From positions 1 through 48,965 of the forward strand of contig BLLU01000008.1 of assembly GCA_011959105.1 (NCBI GenBank): a DNA stretch of 48,965 nucleotides, given 5' to 3'. Within the stretch, counting starts at the first letter, position 1; each line of letters starts with the position of its first letter. Made by a program: the position numbers and the translations under genes. Below the pieces are notes generated by a model. That model did not search any database, was not told where the DNA came from, and saw only the letters and a list, made by a program, of their open reading frames with translations. The DNA comes from Lachnospiraceae bacterium. GTDB taxonomy: Bacteria > Bacillota > Clostridia > Lachnospirales > Lachnospiraceae. Below are positions 17,125 through 27,364 of the stretch, one piece after another.

Positions 17125-17138
17125 TAGAAACGTTTCTA
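17125..17138. promoter_or_regulatory. LacI-family operator
   Basis: TAGAAACGTTTCTA is a perfect 14-base palindrome with the central CG typical of LacI-family sites. It begins five bases after the -10 box, so a bound repressor would cover the transcription start. The LacI protein at 36964-37959 in the same locus is the natural candidate. A global CcpA-type regulator is a less likely reader, because its sites are usually longer and less symmetric. Confidence 0.65.
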
Positions 17139-17178
17139 CAACACGAAAGGATTTGACACGATAAGGAGAGGGTAACTA

Positions 17179-20100
17179 ATGGAGACATTTAAATCGGACA
17201 ATTCATATATCCGACTGAGCAAAGGGAATGCGGATTATTCCTTTCTGCCGAACGGAAGCATCCACGAATTCGCAAGGGAACCCTTTGTGATTACACAGAT
17301 ACCCGCCGGTCTTACGGAGGAGGCTGTGGGCAATATCTATCTGAGAGTCTCCCAGGCGGACGGAAGCAGGAAAGTATATCCTCTGTGCGGAGCGGATGCC
17401 GACATAAAGGCGTCGGAGTCCATGCTGCAGTTTGAGAGGAATGTGGAAGGGATCGCCTGCCGGGTTACTTTCTGCCCCCTGGAGGCGGAGCGAACGGAAG
17501 AGGAGGACGCCTCTGTCTGGATCTGGAATATTTCCCTGTCGGGAAAAGGGGAGAAGTGCGATCTGGTGTATGTGCAGGATATCGGAGTGGCCGACAGAGG
17601 GGCGCTGGGAGCCAATGTGCTTTATCAGAGCCAGTATCTTGGCCATCACATAGGAGAGACGGAAGAAGGCTATGTGATTGCCTCCCGACAGAACATGGAT
17701 CAGGGCGGCCGCCATCCCATGCTGCAGCAGGGTTCCCTGGGATGCAAAACGATTGCCTACGCCACGGACGCGTTTCAGCTTTACGGAACGGAGAGCAAAA
17801 AGCACAGGTATCCGCAGGCTCTGCTGCGTGATTGTCTGCCTTCCCGGGTTTACCAGTATGAGCTTGCCTGTATCGCTCTGCAGACGGAAAGTATTGTATT
17901 GGACGAAGAGCGTTCCCTTGCCTTTTATGGTTATTTCCTTCCGGACTGTGATGAACCGGACCGACAGGCAGAGAGAAGCGCCCGGGTGAAAAGAGCCTGG
18001 GAAGTCCTGGACAGGGAAGCCTGGGAGGGGAAGCCGGTGCAGCCGCTGCGCCTGAATGAGGAGATGGGGAAAGCCTACGCTTCGGAGGGGCTGGAGCAGG
18101 CGGAACTTGACAGGCTTTTCCCGGTCCGCAGCCTGGAGGAATACGACGACGGAAAGCTGCTCAGCTTCTACACGGAACATCATCGCCATGTGGTCCTGCA
18201 GGAAAAGGAAGTGAAGATGGAACGTCCTCACGGACATATATTGCTGGCCGGAATGTCGGATCATAAGGTGGATAAAGAGCTTCTGACGGCAACGAACTAC
18301 ATGTATGGTGTTTTTGCCAGCCAGCTGGTGGTGGGAAATGTGGACAGCAACCCGCTGCTGGACGCCACCAGGGATACGCTGAATCTTCACACCCAGCACG
18401 GCATCCGCATTTATGTCCGCATGGAAGGAAAGTACCGGCTTCTGACCATGCCGGCGGCCTATGAGATGGGGCTGAATTTCTCCAGATGGTATTATGCCCT
18501 CCCCAATGATCTGTTGGTGATAACGGCATCCATGGCCTTTGACAACGCCTTTCAGCTTCGGGTGGAGAGTGAGAGCGGAAAAGCATATGACTGCCTGTTT
18601 TTATGCAGTCTGGCACTGGCGGGGCAGGGGCTGCGTATGCAGTATGATTCGGACAAAAAAGGCCTGCGCCTGAGACCGGGCGAGGATAAGCCATCCAATC
18701 TGTATTATCCGGAATTGGAATACAGAATGGCTCTTTTGGAGACCCAGGGCTGCTTCCGGGACGACGGACTGCTGTACGCCGATGGGCGTCCCAGAAATGC
18801 GGGGCTATTGCTCGCAGCCGCAGAGGGAAGCCGGATGAACCTGTTCATCAGCGGAACCCTGGGAGAAAAAGCAGCTGTGGAAGAGCGAATCTTTTCCCCG
18901 GAGGAAGAGGAAGAGAAATATTTGGAATTCTATGCCTCCTTCCTGGCGGACATTCGGTTTCAGAATGCGGAAAAGGGCTCCGGGCTGGAGCGGATGAACG
19001 AGATCCTTCCCTGGTATCTGCATGACGCCATGATCCATTTCGCGGCGCCCCATGGATTGGAGCAGTCGGGAGGCGCAGCCTGGGGGACCAGAGATGTCTG
19101 TCAGGGGCCCATGGAACTCTTTCTTTCCACCGGCCATCTGTCCCTGGCCAGAGAGACTTTACTGGAGATATTTGCCCATCAGAACAAGGCTTTGGGAGAA
19201 TGGCCCCAGTATTTCATGTATGACCGATATCCCTACGCGGCGGGAGACTGCCATGGAGATGTGGTATTCTGGCCTCTGAAAAGCATGGGAGACTATCTGG
19301 AAGCCAGCGGCGATACCCAGATACTGGATATCTGTATGCCCTACCGGGATGGGGAAGGGGAGCGTATTCTGCGGCATATAGAGAGGGCGGTGGACAGCAT
19401 TCGGGAAAGAATGCTCCCGGGCACATGGCTGGTCAATTACGCCGGAGGAGACTGGGATGATACATTGCAGCCCGCCCGGCCGGAATGGAAGGAAAAGCTG
19501 TGCAGCGCCTGGACGGACGCTCTGGCCATCCAGGTGATCTCCAAACTGGGCGAACAGCTTAACAAGGCCCATGGGGAATATGCGGAAAGCCTGCTGTCCC
19601 TGGCCGAAGAGATGCGGAAAGATTTTTACAAATATCTGGTCAAAGACGGAGTGATTGCCGGGTTCATCCTGATGGAGGCCCCGGAACAGATTCAATATCT
19701 GCTCCATCCCTTGGATCAGAAGACCGGCATACAGTTCCGGCTGCTGCCTCAGACAAGAAGCATTATCGCGGGAATCGTGGATCCTGATCTGGCCGGAGCC
19801 AATGAAGAACTGATTGACAGAGAACTGACCTTCCCGGATGGGGTCCGGCTGATGAACAGGCCCGCAGTCTACAGCGGCGGGAAGTCCGTATACTTTCAGC
19901 GGGCGGAGCAGGCGGCAAATGTGGGAAGAGAGATCGGCATACTCTATGTACATGCCCATATTCGGTACCTGGAGGCCATGGCCCGCCTGGGAAGAGGGGA
20001 GAAACTCTGGAAAGGAATCCTGCAGGTGAATCCCATTCTGCTTTCGGAGACGGTTCCCAATGCCGCCCTGAGACAGTCAAACGCGTATTTCAGCAGTTCT

Positions 20101-20511
20101 GACGCGGATGTGGCGGACAGGTATGAATTCAGCAGCCGCTTTGAGGAATTGAGAAAAGCCGAGATCGCGGCAAAAGGTGGTTGGAGGATTTATTCCAGCG
20201 GCCCCGGCATTTATCTGGGGCGGATCATCCGGGATCTGCTGGGTATCCGGATATCGGCAGAGCATGTGGAACTGAACCCCGTGCTGCCGGGAGAACTGGA
20301 CGGCCTGGAGATCACGGTAACCTTCTGGAATCAGACAAAAAACATCCGCTACCGGGTGAAAAACAGGGGATACGGCGCGGCAGAACTTTTGGCGGAGGGG
20401 AAGCCCCTATCCGTACCCAAGTTAAAGGATCTGTACCGGGAGGGCGGCATCCGAATTTCCCGGGAGCAGTGGCTGGAACTTCCCCGGGAACTGACGCTGC
20501 AGACCTATTAA
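17179..20511 (+). CDS. GH94 1,2-beta-oligoglucan phosphorylase
   Basis: Cytosolic phosphorylase of 1110 residues that would release glucose 1-phosphate from beta-1,2-linked glucooligosaccharides. Its layout and many blocks match the known 1,2-beta-oligoglucan phosphorylases: an N-terminal beta-sandwich with DLVYVQDIGVADRGAL, RQNMDQGGRHPML, CLPSRVYQYELACIALQTE and NVDSNPLLDATRDTLN, then an (alpha/alpha)6 barrel. The catalytic motif GGDWDD spans residues 756-761; by analogy with cellobiose phosphorylase the second aspartate of the pair (D761) is the general acid. There is no signal peptide. GGAGAGGG precedes the ATG. It is the first gene of the locus and sits under the LacI operator. The alternative (another GH94 specificity) is less likely given the neighbours. 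Confidence 0.88.
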   Translation: METFKSDNSYIRLSKGNADYSFLPNGSIHEFAREPFVITQIPAGLTEEAVGNIYLRVSQADGSRKVYPLCGADADIKASESMLQFERNVEGIACRVTFCPLEAERTEEEDASVWIWNISLSGKGEKCDLVYVQDIGVADRGALGANVLYQSQYLGHHIGETEEGYVIASRQNMDQGGRHPMLQQGSLGCKTIAYATDAFQLYGTESKKHRYPQALLRDCLPSRVYQYELACIALQTESIVLDEERSLAFYGYFLPDCDEPDRQAERSARVKRAWEVLDREAWEGKPVQPLRLNEEMGKAYASEGLEQAELDRLFPVRSLEEYDDGKLLSFYTEHHRHVVLQEKEVKMERPHGHILLAGMSDHKVDKELLTATNYMYGVFASQLVVGNVDSNPLLDATRDTLNLHTQHGIRIYVRMEGKYRLLTMPAAYEMGLNFSRWYYALPNDLLVITASMAFDNAFQLRVESESGKAYDCLFLCSLALAGQGLRMQYDSDKKGLRLRPGEDKPSNLYYPELEYRMALLETQGCFRDDGLLYADGRPRNAGLLLAAAEGSRMNLFISGTLGEKAAVEERIFSPEEEEEKYLEFYASFLADIRFQNAEKGSGLERMNEILPWYLHDAMIHFAAPHGLEQSGGAAWGTRDVCQGPMELFLSTGHLSLARETLLEIFAHQNKALGEWPQYFMYDRYPYAAGDCHGDVVFWPLKSMGDYLEASGDTQILDICMPYRDGEGERILRHIERAVDSIRERMLPGTWLVNYAGGDWDDTLQPARPEWKEKLCSAWTDALAIQVISKLGEQLNKAHGEYAESLLSLAEEMRKDFYKYLVKDGVIAGFILMEAPEQIQYLLHPLDQKTGIQFRLLPQTRSIIAGIVDPDLAGANEELIDRELTFPDGVRLMNRPAVYSGGKSVYFQRAEQAANVGREIGILYVHAHIRYLEAMARLGRGEKLWKGILQVNPILLSETVPNAALRQSNAYFSSSDADVADRYEFSSRFEELRKAEIAAKGGWRIYSSGPGIYLGRIIRDLLGIRISAEHVELNPVLPGELDGLEITVTFWNQTKNIRYRVKNRGYGAAELLAEGKPLSVPKLKDLYREGGIRISREQWLELPRELTLQTY

Positions 20512-20544
20512 ATAGACTAAGAAAGACCGGGAGGAGGCTGAGCC

Positions 20545-21873
20545 ATGTATAAGCGGGACAAAGCAGGGAAGGGCGGAAGAAAGCGCCTGGCATGTCTGAC
20601 ACTGGCGCTGCTGCTCTGTCTGACGGGATGCGGGGGGAATCCCCCGAAGGGAACCGCAGGAGAGGCGGCGGTTCCCGTAACCCTGGAGGAAGAGGTGCTG
20701 GCGGAGGCGGAGGGATGCTTCCGATACCTGTGGGAGCAGGCCCAGACAGATGAAGCCAGCGGGGCCTACGGGATGGTGAGGGATCGGTATCCCGGGGCGA
20801 AAAACGTATCCAGCATCGCGGCCACGGGTTTCGCCCTGGCATCCATTCCATACGGAATCCAGAAGAACTGGATCTCCCAGGAGGAGGGACGGCAGAGGGC
20901 GGAGAAAACATTGGACACATTGCTCTCTTTGGACCATGAAAAGGGTTTTCTCTATCACTTTGTCAATATGCTGAACGGGCAGCCCGCCACAGGGAGCGAA
21001 GTTTCCATTATCGACACGGGTCTGCTGCTCTGCGGCGCGATTGTGGCGGGAGAGTATTTCGGCGGGTCCGTACAGGAAAAGGCGCTGGAACTATACGGCA
21101 GGGTGGACTGGGAGTATTTTCTGGACAGTTCCCGGAACATGTTCTATATGAGCCGTTCCCCGGAGGGGGAATTTGCAGGGCATTGGGATGTATATGCGGA
21201 GCAGCTGATTCTCTATGTGCTGAGCGCCGGGTCCCCTACATATCCGCTGGACAGCGGTCCCTATTACGCCTTCGGGCGTCTGGAGGGCAGATACGGAGAG
21301 CATATCTTCATTCACTCCTGGTTCGGTTCGATTTTTACCTATCAGTACTCCCATGCCTTTGTGGACTTCAGAGGGCTGGAAGATGAGAAGGGTACGGACT
21401 GGTATCAAAATTCCGTGGAGGCCACTTTGGCGGCAAGGCAGTTTTGTATAGACCAGCAGGAGCATTGGGAAACTTATGGAGAGAATGCCTGGGGGCTTAC
21501 CGCCTGTGACACCCGGGACGGCTATAACGGACTGCAGGGGGCTCCCCCCTCCGGAACGGATAACCGGGCCCATGAGTCCGGGGGGACCATTGCGCCGGCC
21601 GGCGCCATAGGCTCCATGCCCTTTACGCCGGAGGAGTCGACGGCGGCCCTGAAGCATTATATGACATTCCCGGATCTGCAGGGACAATACGGTCTGAAGG
21701 ACGCCTACAATCTGGACCAGAACTGGTTCGATTCGGATTATATCGGAATCGACAAGGGCATATCGCTGCTGATGATTGCCAATTATGAGAGCGGCATGAT
21801 CTGGGAACTCTTCATGGGAAACGAGAATATCCGCAGAGGAATGGAGAATCTGGGGTTTGCGGAAAAGAAATGA
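20545..21873 (+). CDS. Exported glycoamylase-domain (PF10091, GH144-like) lipoprotein
   Basis: Probable surface endo-beta-1,2-glucanase, 442 residues. A basic start and hydrophobic stretch end in a lipobox (LCLTGC, cysteine near residue 28). The remainder is one glycoamylase-like (alpha/alpha)6 domain: YRYLW-type start CFRYLWEQAQTD, GAYGMVRDRY, VSIIDTGLLLCGAIVAGEYF, HWDVYAEQLILYVL, FIHSWFGSIFTYQYSH, NAWGLTACDTRDGY and YIGIDKGISLLMIANYES. GH144 enzymes and the cyclisation domain of cyclic beta-1,2-glucan synthase share this domain. A cytosolic paralogue is encoded at 40141-41352. Together with the phosphorylase this points to beta-1,2-glucan breakdown; the exact cleavage mode is not visible. 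Confidence 0.82.
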   Translation: MYKRDKAGKGGRKRLACLTLALLLCLTGCGGNPPKGTAGEAAVPVTLEEEVLAEAEGCFRYLWEQAQTDEASGAYGMVRDRYPGAKNVSSIAATGFALASIPYGIQKNWISQEEGRQRAEKTLDTLLSLDHEKGFLYHFVNMLNGQPATGSEVSIIDTGLLLCGAIVAGEYFGGSVQEKALELYGRVDWEYFLDSSRNMFYMSRSPEGEFAGHWDVYAEQLILYVLSAGSPTYPLDSGPYYAFGRLEGRYGEHIFIHSWFGSIFTYQYSHAFVDFRGLEDEKGTDWYQNSVEATLAARQFCIDQQEHWETYGENAWGLTACDTRDGYNGLQGAPPSGTDNRAHESGGTIAPAGAIGSMPFTPEESTAALKHYMTFPDLQGQYGLKDAYNLDQNWFDSDYIGIDKGISLLMIANYESGMIWELFMGNENIRRGMENLGFAEKK

Positions 21874-21880
21874 GGCTTTG

Positions 21881-21917
21881 ATAATTTTCCTGCCGCTGCT
21901 AAGGGGCAGAGAATTAT
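21881..21917 (+). other. Stem-loop ahead of the second binding-protein gene
   Basis: ATAATTTTCCTGCC and GGCAGAGAATTAT form an imperfect stem in the gap between the glucanase and the binding-protein gene. No T-run follows. It may set differential stability of the two messages. Confidence 0.4.
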
Positions 21918-21945
21918 ATAAAACAATATTCATAAGGAGGATACT

Positions 21946-23406
21946 ATGAAAAGAAAACTTTTGGCAGTAATGCTTGTTGCGGCAATGACAGCATCCCTTG
22001 CGGGCTGTGGGAATCAGGGGGCCGGCAATCCCTCGTCCACTCCCGATTCCGCGGTGAACGGCGGAAGCCAGGAAAGCCAAGGAACCCAGGGAACAGAGGG
22101 AGAGGGCAGCGGGGACGGACAGGTCACTCTTCGGTTTGCCAGCTGGGCGCTGGGAACGGCGGAGGAGAACAACATCGAACGTCAGATGATCGCCGCTTTT
22201 GAAGAGTCTCACCCCAATATTAAGATTGAAATTGCGGAGGACATCACCGGGAGTCAGTGGAATGATGCGCTGGCCACCGCGGCGGCGGGCGGCTCCCTGC
22301 CGGATGTCTCCCTGATTGCCACGCTTCCCACCGCAGTGTCCAACGGCTGGGCGCTGGAACTCAGCGATCTGATCGGAGCAGACAGCGCCGACTGGAATAT
22401 GGTCCCCGAGTCTCTGAGAGAGTCCGGGATGTACAACGGCAAAAGCTATGGCATTCCCACTTCCATGCATATCGCCGGCATCTTTATGAACACGGAGTTG
22501 TTTGACGAGATGAATGTGACGCCGCTGCAATACGGATATTCCTGGGAGGAGTTTATGAGCGCGGCGGAGAAGCTGCACAATCCCTCCAATGGCATAGCGG
22601 CTCTCAAATACGTGAATGATTTCCCCAATTTCCTGCCCTATGTATGGGATGATAACCAGGGATGGTATACGTATGACGGCGTCCAGGTACATCTGGACAG
22701 CAGTGAATTTATCCGTGCGGTGAAGGAAACCCAGAATCTGGTATCTTATTCCTGGGCGGGTCTCAGCGACGACCAGAAGAACATATCCGCAGGAGCGGAA
22801 GCCGGTGATTATGACGCATGGCTCAAGGGCTGCACAGCCATGTGGTATGACGCAAGCTATTGCTGCGGCGGGTATACGGATGGTTCCGGCATCACCTACA
22901 ATGTGGAATATGTGGGACTTCCCGACGGCAAGAACGCCATCATCCCGGACTATTGCTTCATTTCCTCCACCACCCAGCATCCCCAGGAGGCATGGGAGTT
23001 TGTGAAGTTTATGTTCTGGGGCGTGGACGCGGCGATCAACCGTATGGATATTGACGACGCGGACGACAGCGTAAGCTGGGTGGCGCTGCCCATCACGGCG
23101 GATGAAGCGGTACTGCAGCGCTATTTTGAGAAATTCCCTGTAAAAGGCGTACAGGAAGCCTATGAGAATATGGCGGCCAACGGCACGGTGGTAGAGGCGT
23201 TCAAATTCGCTCCCGCATATGAGTTCGTCCGCTGGAACGGAACTACAGGCATCGAACTGGACGGGCAGGAAGCTACGATGGCAAATATTGTGGATAAGTG
23301 TATTTCCGGAGAATTGTCCATTGACGATTATGCCTCTCAGTTAAATACGCTTGCCAACAGCTTTATCTCCGAGGAGAGGGCGGCCATCGACGCACGGACG
23401 AAATAA
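21946..23406 (+). CDS. ABC transporter solute-binding lipoprotein (beta-1,2-glucan locus)
   Basis: Extracellular receptor, 486 residues. The lipobox is SLAGC (cysteine near residue 21), followed by a long Gly/Ser/Glu linker to about residue 60. The family-1 fold follows (TLRFASWALGTAEENNIERQ, AAGGSLPDVSLIATLP, YGIPTSMHIAGIFMNTELF). Its place directly after the surface glucanase suggests that it binds beta-1,2-glucooligosaccharides. A hairpin terminator candidate follows it, so it may be produced above the level of the downstream genes. Which of the two permease pairs it feeds cannot be told from order alone. AAGGAGG precedes the ATG. Confidence 0.87.
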   Translation: MKRKLLAVMLVAAMTASLAGCGNQGAGNPSSTPDSAVNGGSQESQGTQGTEGEGSGDGQVTLRFASWALGTAEENNIERQMIAAFEESHPNIKIEIAEDITGSQWNDALATAAAGGSLPDVSLIATLPTAVSNGWALELSDLIGADSADWNMVPESLRESGMYNGKSYGIPTSMHIAGIFMNTELFDEMNVTPLQYGYSWEEFMSAAEKLHNPSNGIAALKYVNDFPNFLPYVWDDNQGWYTYDGVQVHLDSSEFIRAVKETQNLVSYSWAGLSDDQKNISAGAEAGDYDAWLKGCTAMWYDASYCCGGYTDGSGITYNVEYVGLPDGKNAIIPDYCFISSTTQHPQEAWEFVKFMFWGVDAAINRMDIDDADDSVSWVALPITADEAVLQRYFEKFPVKGVQEAYENMAANGTVVEAFKFAPAYEFVRWNGTTGIELDGQEATMANIVDKCISGELSIDDYASQLNTLANSFISEERAAIDARTK

Positions 23407-23463
23407 GCACAGATGCGGGATATACAGGAGTAAGGCAAGTCCGGAGATAACCGGAAAAAACTG

Positions 23464-23491
23464 GCTGCGCCGCTCCGGCGGCGCGGCTTTT
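23464..23491 (+). terminator. Partial rho-independent terminator inside the locus
   Basis: GCTGCGCCGC (23464-23473), a four-base loop TCCG and GCGGCGCGGC (23478-23487), then TTTT. The 10-bp stem is very stable but the T-run is short, and the next gene starts 42 bases later with no room for a full promoter. It probably attenuates rather than ends transcription. Confidence 0.6.
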
Positions 23492-23533
23492 AAGAAATAG
23501 CAGGCGGGCAGCGGAATGGGAAGGACAGTGGAT

Positions 23534-26458
23534 ATGACGAGACGGATAGGATGGATGAAAGGAATAGTTGCAGCGTTGGTTACGGCGGTTGCATGGAATG
23601 CACTATCGTTTGTTACAGCTGCTGGAAATGACCAGACTGAGGCTCCATATAGTCAGGTCATAGAGGAATGGCGCGCGGAGGGAGCGCAGGAGGCGGAGGA
23701 TGTGTTTCAGACCGTTGCTCCTTCCGGGTTTTCGGGCGCGGAGATTGTGGGGGCGGAGGATTCCCTTGGCTATGGCGGGAGTGTGGCCCGCATGGACAAA
23801 GGTGACTGCGTCAGTCTGACAGTCACCCTGGAAGAGGCCGGCCTATATGGGATTTCAGTGGAATATTATTGCCTGGCCGATAAGGCGGTATCCCACACCG
23901 TCAGTCTCAGGGTAAACGGCGAATATCCGTTTTCGGAGTGCCGGGAACTGATACTGGAACAGATGTATGACGCGGAGAGCTGGCCTTTCCGCACAGACTC
24001 CAAGGGGGACGAGATCACGCCGGACACAAGCCTGCGCTATGGATGGCAGTCGCGCAGACTGAAATCCGCCAGACAGGGCGGGCAGGAAGCCCTTTTGTTC
24101 TATCTGGAAAAGGGTGAGAATGAACTGGAGTTCACAGTGGAAAAATCCTCCATACTGTTGGGAAAGGTATGTGTGCAGTCTCTGCCGGAGTATATGGCCT
24201 ATGAGGACTACCGAAAGGCTTTTCCGGCAGTGGAGAGCACCCAGGCCATGATATCTTTGGAGGCGGAAAGAGTATCCTGGAAAAATACCACCTCCACCCG
24301 GCCTGTGGCCACCCGGGATGTGGAGGCAAGCCCCTATCTCCCCAATACGAAGTTGATGAGCGTCATCGGCGGTTCCACATGGAATGAGAACGGGCAGGCG
24401 CTGTATTATGAGTTTGAAGTCCCTGCGGCCGGCTGGTATTCCATCGCTTTGAAATATAAGCAGAACGACAAGGCCAACACAGTGGTGCGCAGAACCCTGA
24501 CCCTGGACGGGGAATTGCCGTTTGCGGAGGCGGCGGGCGTTCTGTTTGAGAGTTCTCCTTCCTGGACGGTGAAGGAGTTCGGGAATGAAAACGGGGTGTT
24601 TCAGTTCTATCTGGAGGAGGGGAAGCATTGTCTGGGCCTGGAGGTGGACGGGCGGGAGATGAATCCCCTGACAGACAGCATTTCCCGGCAGATAGACCGA
24701 ATCGCCGACATAGCCGTGGAGGTAAAAAAGGTTACGGGGGGAAGTGACGATCTGAATCGGGACTGGGAAATCCTGTCCTATATCCCGGAACTCAGCCAGG
24801 ACTTATACCGGCTGGCGGATGAACTGGAGGAGGTGCGGAACCGGCTGATCGCTTTGAACCAGGGAGATGAGGGCAATACGGATATCTCCAATCTGAAGAT
24901 CGTGGTGAGCCGTCTGCGGAAGCTGGGGGATGACCCGGACCAGCTGCCCGCCAATCTCTCCTCTTTCTCGGAAGGCTCCAGTTCGGTGGCTCAGATGCTG
25001 GGCTCGGTGCTGGACAGTATTCAGAAAAGCCCCATGACGCTGGACAGCATATACATCTGCCAGGAGGGGAGCCGGATTCCCGATTTCAAGGTGGGCGCGC
25101 TGCGCAAAACCAGGGAAGAGTTCCTGTACTTTATAGATGATCTCTTCTCCAGGGACGCCCGGGCGGCGGAGGAATACGATGTGACCATTGATATCTGGGT
25201 GAACCGGGCGGTGACCTATATCAATGAGATGCAGACCATGGCGGATGCTTATTTTACGCCGGAGACGGGCATCAAGGTTAATTTCTCCGTCATGAAGGAT
25301 GAGAACAAACTGATCCTGGCCAATACCACCAACACCCAGCCGGACGCGGCCCTGGGCCTCAGCACCCATCTGCCCTACGACCTGGCCATACGGGGCGTGC
25401 TGGCAGATCTGCGCCAATTCGACGGGTTTGAGGAAGCCGCGGGGGAATTCCTGCCGGGCTCCATGCTGACCCATACTTATGAGGACGGTATCTACGCCTT
25501 CCCCGAGACCCAGGACTTTTTTGTGCTGTACTACCGAAAGGATTTGATGGAGGCTCTGGGAATTGATATTCCCGATACCTGGGACGAGGTGTTGGGGATC
25601 CTGCCCGTCCTGCAGAGATACGGAATGAATTTCTACATTCCGCTGGCGTCCTCCAGTTCGTTTAAGACGTTTTCAGCCACCACCCCCTTCTTTTTGCAGT
25701 ACGGAGGCTCCATCTATGAGGAGGATGGAATGGCGGTGGCGGTGAACAGCGAAGAGGGCCTGACGGCAATGAAGTTCATGACGGATCTGTTCACCATATA
25801 TGGGCTTCCCACGGAGGTGGCTGATTTCTATCAGTCTTTCCGAAACGGCACCATTCCCATGGGCGTATCCAATTTCAGCACCTACCTTAAGCTGGAGGCG
25901 GCTGCCGCGGAACTCACCGGGAAATGGGATATCACCGTGATGCCCGGCGTGAGATCGGAAAGCGGGGAAGTGGAGAGATGGTCCACGGGCGGCGGCACCA
26001 CCGGCGTGATTTTCTCCAAATCCCAGAAGCAGGACGCGGCCTGGAAGTTCTTCCAATGGTGGTTTTCCGCCGAGACCCAGGAGCGTTTCGGAACCCAGAT
26101 GCAGCTTCTGTACGGTGATACCTATATGTGGAATACCGCCAATGTGAAGGCATTCTCCGAACTGCCCATCACGGAGGACCACAAAGAGGTGATCCTGGGG
26201 CAGTGGGAGTGGCTGTACGAGTTTGTCAAGACTCCCGCCAGCTATATGATTGAACGTGAAATAAGCAATGTGTGGAATTCCGTGGTGTTCAACGGAGAAA
26301 ACGTGCGCAGTACGCTGGATGACGCCGCCATTCTCATGAACCAGGAACTGAACAGGAAGTGGGAGGAATTCGGCTATGTCAGGGACCAGAAGGTGGTCAA
26401 ACCATATCGGATTCCATCAATCGAATTGATAGAGAGTTGGGTGAAACAGGATGAGTAA
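23534..26458 (+). CDS. Large secreted protein: duplicated beta-sandwich modules fused to a solute-binding domain
   Basis: Receptor-like protein of 974 residues. A signal peptide (hydrophobic core [17 protein letters not shown]) lacks a lipobox. Two similar beta-sandwich, carbohydrate-binding-like modules follow at about residues 40-200 and 225-395; compare [10 protein letters not shown]...[15 protein letters not shown] with [10 protein letters not shown]...[16 protein letters not shown] helical stretch (about 410-520) leads into a family-1 solute-binding domain (about 545-970; [34 protein letters not shown]). The ATG at 23534 is preferred over 23516 because GGAAGG is better spaced. It overlaps the following permease gene by 8 bases, so the two are translationally coupled. 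Usual binding proteins are about half this size; the extra modules may hold the substrate or the envelope. Confidence 0.8.
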   Translation: MTRRIGWMKGIVAALVTAVAWNALSFVTAAGNDQTEAPYSQVIEEWRAEGAQEAEDVFQTVAPSGFSGAEIVGAEDSLGYGGSVARMDKGDCVSLTVTLEEAGLYGISVEYYCLADKAVSHTVSLRVNGEYPFSECRELILEQMYDAESWPFRTDSKGDEITPDTSLRYGWQSRRLKSARQGGQEALLFYLEKGENELEFTVEKSSILLGKVCVQSLPEYMAYEDYRKAFPAVESTQAMISLEAERVSWKNTTSTRPVATRDVEASPYLPNTKLMSVIGGSTWNENGQALYYEFEVPAAGWYSIALKYKQNDKANTVVRRTLTLDGELPFAEAAGVLFESSPSWTVKEFGNENGVFQFYLEEGKHCLGLEVDGREMNPLTDSISRQIDRIADIAVEVKKVTGGSDDLNRDWEILSYIPELSQDLYRLADELEEVRNRLIALNQGDEGNTDISNLKIVVSRLRKLGDDPDQLPANLSSFSEGSSSVAQMLGSVLDSIQKSPMTLDSIYICQEGSRIPDFKVGALRKTREEFLYFIDDLFSRDARAAEEYDVTIDIWVNRAVTYINEMQTMADAYFTPETGIKVNFSVMKDENKLILANTTNTQPDAALGLSTHLPYDLAIRGVLADLRQFDGFEEAAGEFLPGSMLTHTYEDGIYAFPETQDFFVLYYRKDLMEALGIDIPDTWDEVLGILPVLQRYGMNFYIPLASSSSFKTFSATTPFFLQYGGSIYEEDGMAVAVNSEEGLTAMKFMTDLFTIYGLPTEVADFYQSFRNGTIPMGVSNFSTYLKLEAAAAELTGKWDITVMPGVRSESGEVERWSTGGGTTGVIFSKSQKQDAAWKFFQWWFSAETQERFGTQMQLLYGDTYMWNTANVKAFSELPITEDHKEVILGQWEWLYEFVKTPASYMIEREISNVWNSVVFNGENVRSTLDDAAILMNQELNRKWEEFGYVRDQKVVKPYRIPSIELIESWVKQDE

Positions 26459-27353
26459 GAAAAATGAGCAGAAAAGAGAAGCGCGGTCGGCCTATCTGTT
26501 TCTGGCGCCGTATCTGATTTTGTTTCTGGTGTTTATTGTGATACCGGTGGGCCTGGCCATAATGCTTTCCTTTACGGACTTTGACTCTGTGAATTTTCCT
26601 ACATGGGTGGGACTGAAAAACTATATATCGCTTTTTACGTCGGATGCGGTCTTTATGCAATATGTGGTTCCCAACACGCTGAAATTTTCGCTGATCGCGG
26701 GGCCCCTGGGATATATCCTTTCCTTCCTTATGGCCTGGATGCTGGCCCAGGTCCCCAAGAGGTCCCGGACGGTGCTGGCGCTGGTTTTGTATTCGCCCTC
26801 CATGACCAGCGGCGTGGCCATGACGGTTATCTGGAAAGTGCTGTTTAACGGGGACCAGACAGGATATCTGAACAGTCTGCTCTTAAGCTGGGGGCTGATC
26901 CGGGAGCCGGTGCAATGGCTGCAGTCCACGGAATGGCTGATGCCCGTTATGATCGTGGTTACCTTGTGGTCCAGTATGGGCGTAGGCTTTCTGTCCATGC
27001 TGGCGGGCATCCTCAACATCAACCAGGAACTGTACGAGGCGGGGTATATCGACGGCGTCCGGAACCGTTTTCAGGAGATCATTCATATCACCATCCCCTC
27101 TCTGAAGCCCCAGATGCTGTTCGGCGCCGTCATGGCGGTGGTGAATACTTTCCAGGCCGGGGCCATCGGAGTGACCCTCTCAGGTTCCAACCCCACGCCC
27201 CAGTACGCAGGCCAGCTGGTGCTGAACCATATTGAGGACTACGGCTTCCTGCGGTATGAGATGGGGTATGCCTCGGCGATTTCGGTGGTGCTGCTGGTAT
27301 TCATAGCGCTTTGTTCCAAATCGGTGTTCAAGCTGTTTGGCGATGGTGATTAA
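26451..27353 (+). CDS. ABC transporter permease, pair 1, first subunit
   Basis: Sugar-type permease, 300 residues, six membrane segments beginning [21 protein letters not shown]. The EAA loop is [22 protein letters not shown], with Gly-Tyr replacing the more usual Ala-Ala. It overlaps the end of the large receptor gene by 8 bases and is followed 11 bases later by its partner permease. This tight linkage suggests that the fused receptor, not the lipoprotein at 21946, is its dedicated binding protein. Confidence 0.9.
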   Translation: MSKKNEQKREARSAYLFLAPYLILFLVFIVIPVGLAIMLSFTDFDSVNFPTWVGLKNYISLFTSDAVFMQYVVPNTLKFSLIAGPLGYILSFLMAWMLAQVPKRSRTVLALVLYSPSMTSGVAMTVIWKVLFNGDQTGYLNSLLLSWGLIREPVQWLQSTEWLMPVMIVVTLWSSMGVGFLSMLAGILNINQELYEAGYIDGVRNRFQEIIHITIPSLKPQMLFGAVMAVVNTFQAGAIGVTLSGSNPTPQYAGQLVLNHIEDYGFLRYEMGYASAISVVLLVFIALCSKSVFKLFGDGD

Positions 27354-27364
27354 GGAGGAGAGAG

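Noticed and set aside
17125..17138. Palindrome considered as a CcpA (cre) site
   Set aside because: A fully symmetric 14-base LacI-type site beside a locus-specific LacI gene is better explained by that regulator, although CcpA cannot be fully excluded.
21091..22980. Long minus-strand open frame of 629 codons opposite the glucanase and receptor genes
   Set aside because: It lies antisense to two genes with clear domains and signal peptides; its translation is low-complexity and shows no domain. It is a side effect of GC-rich codon use.
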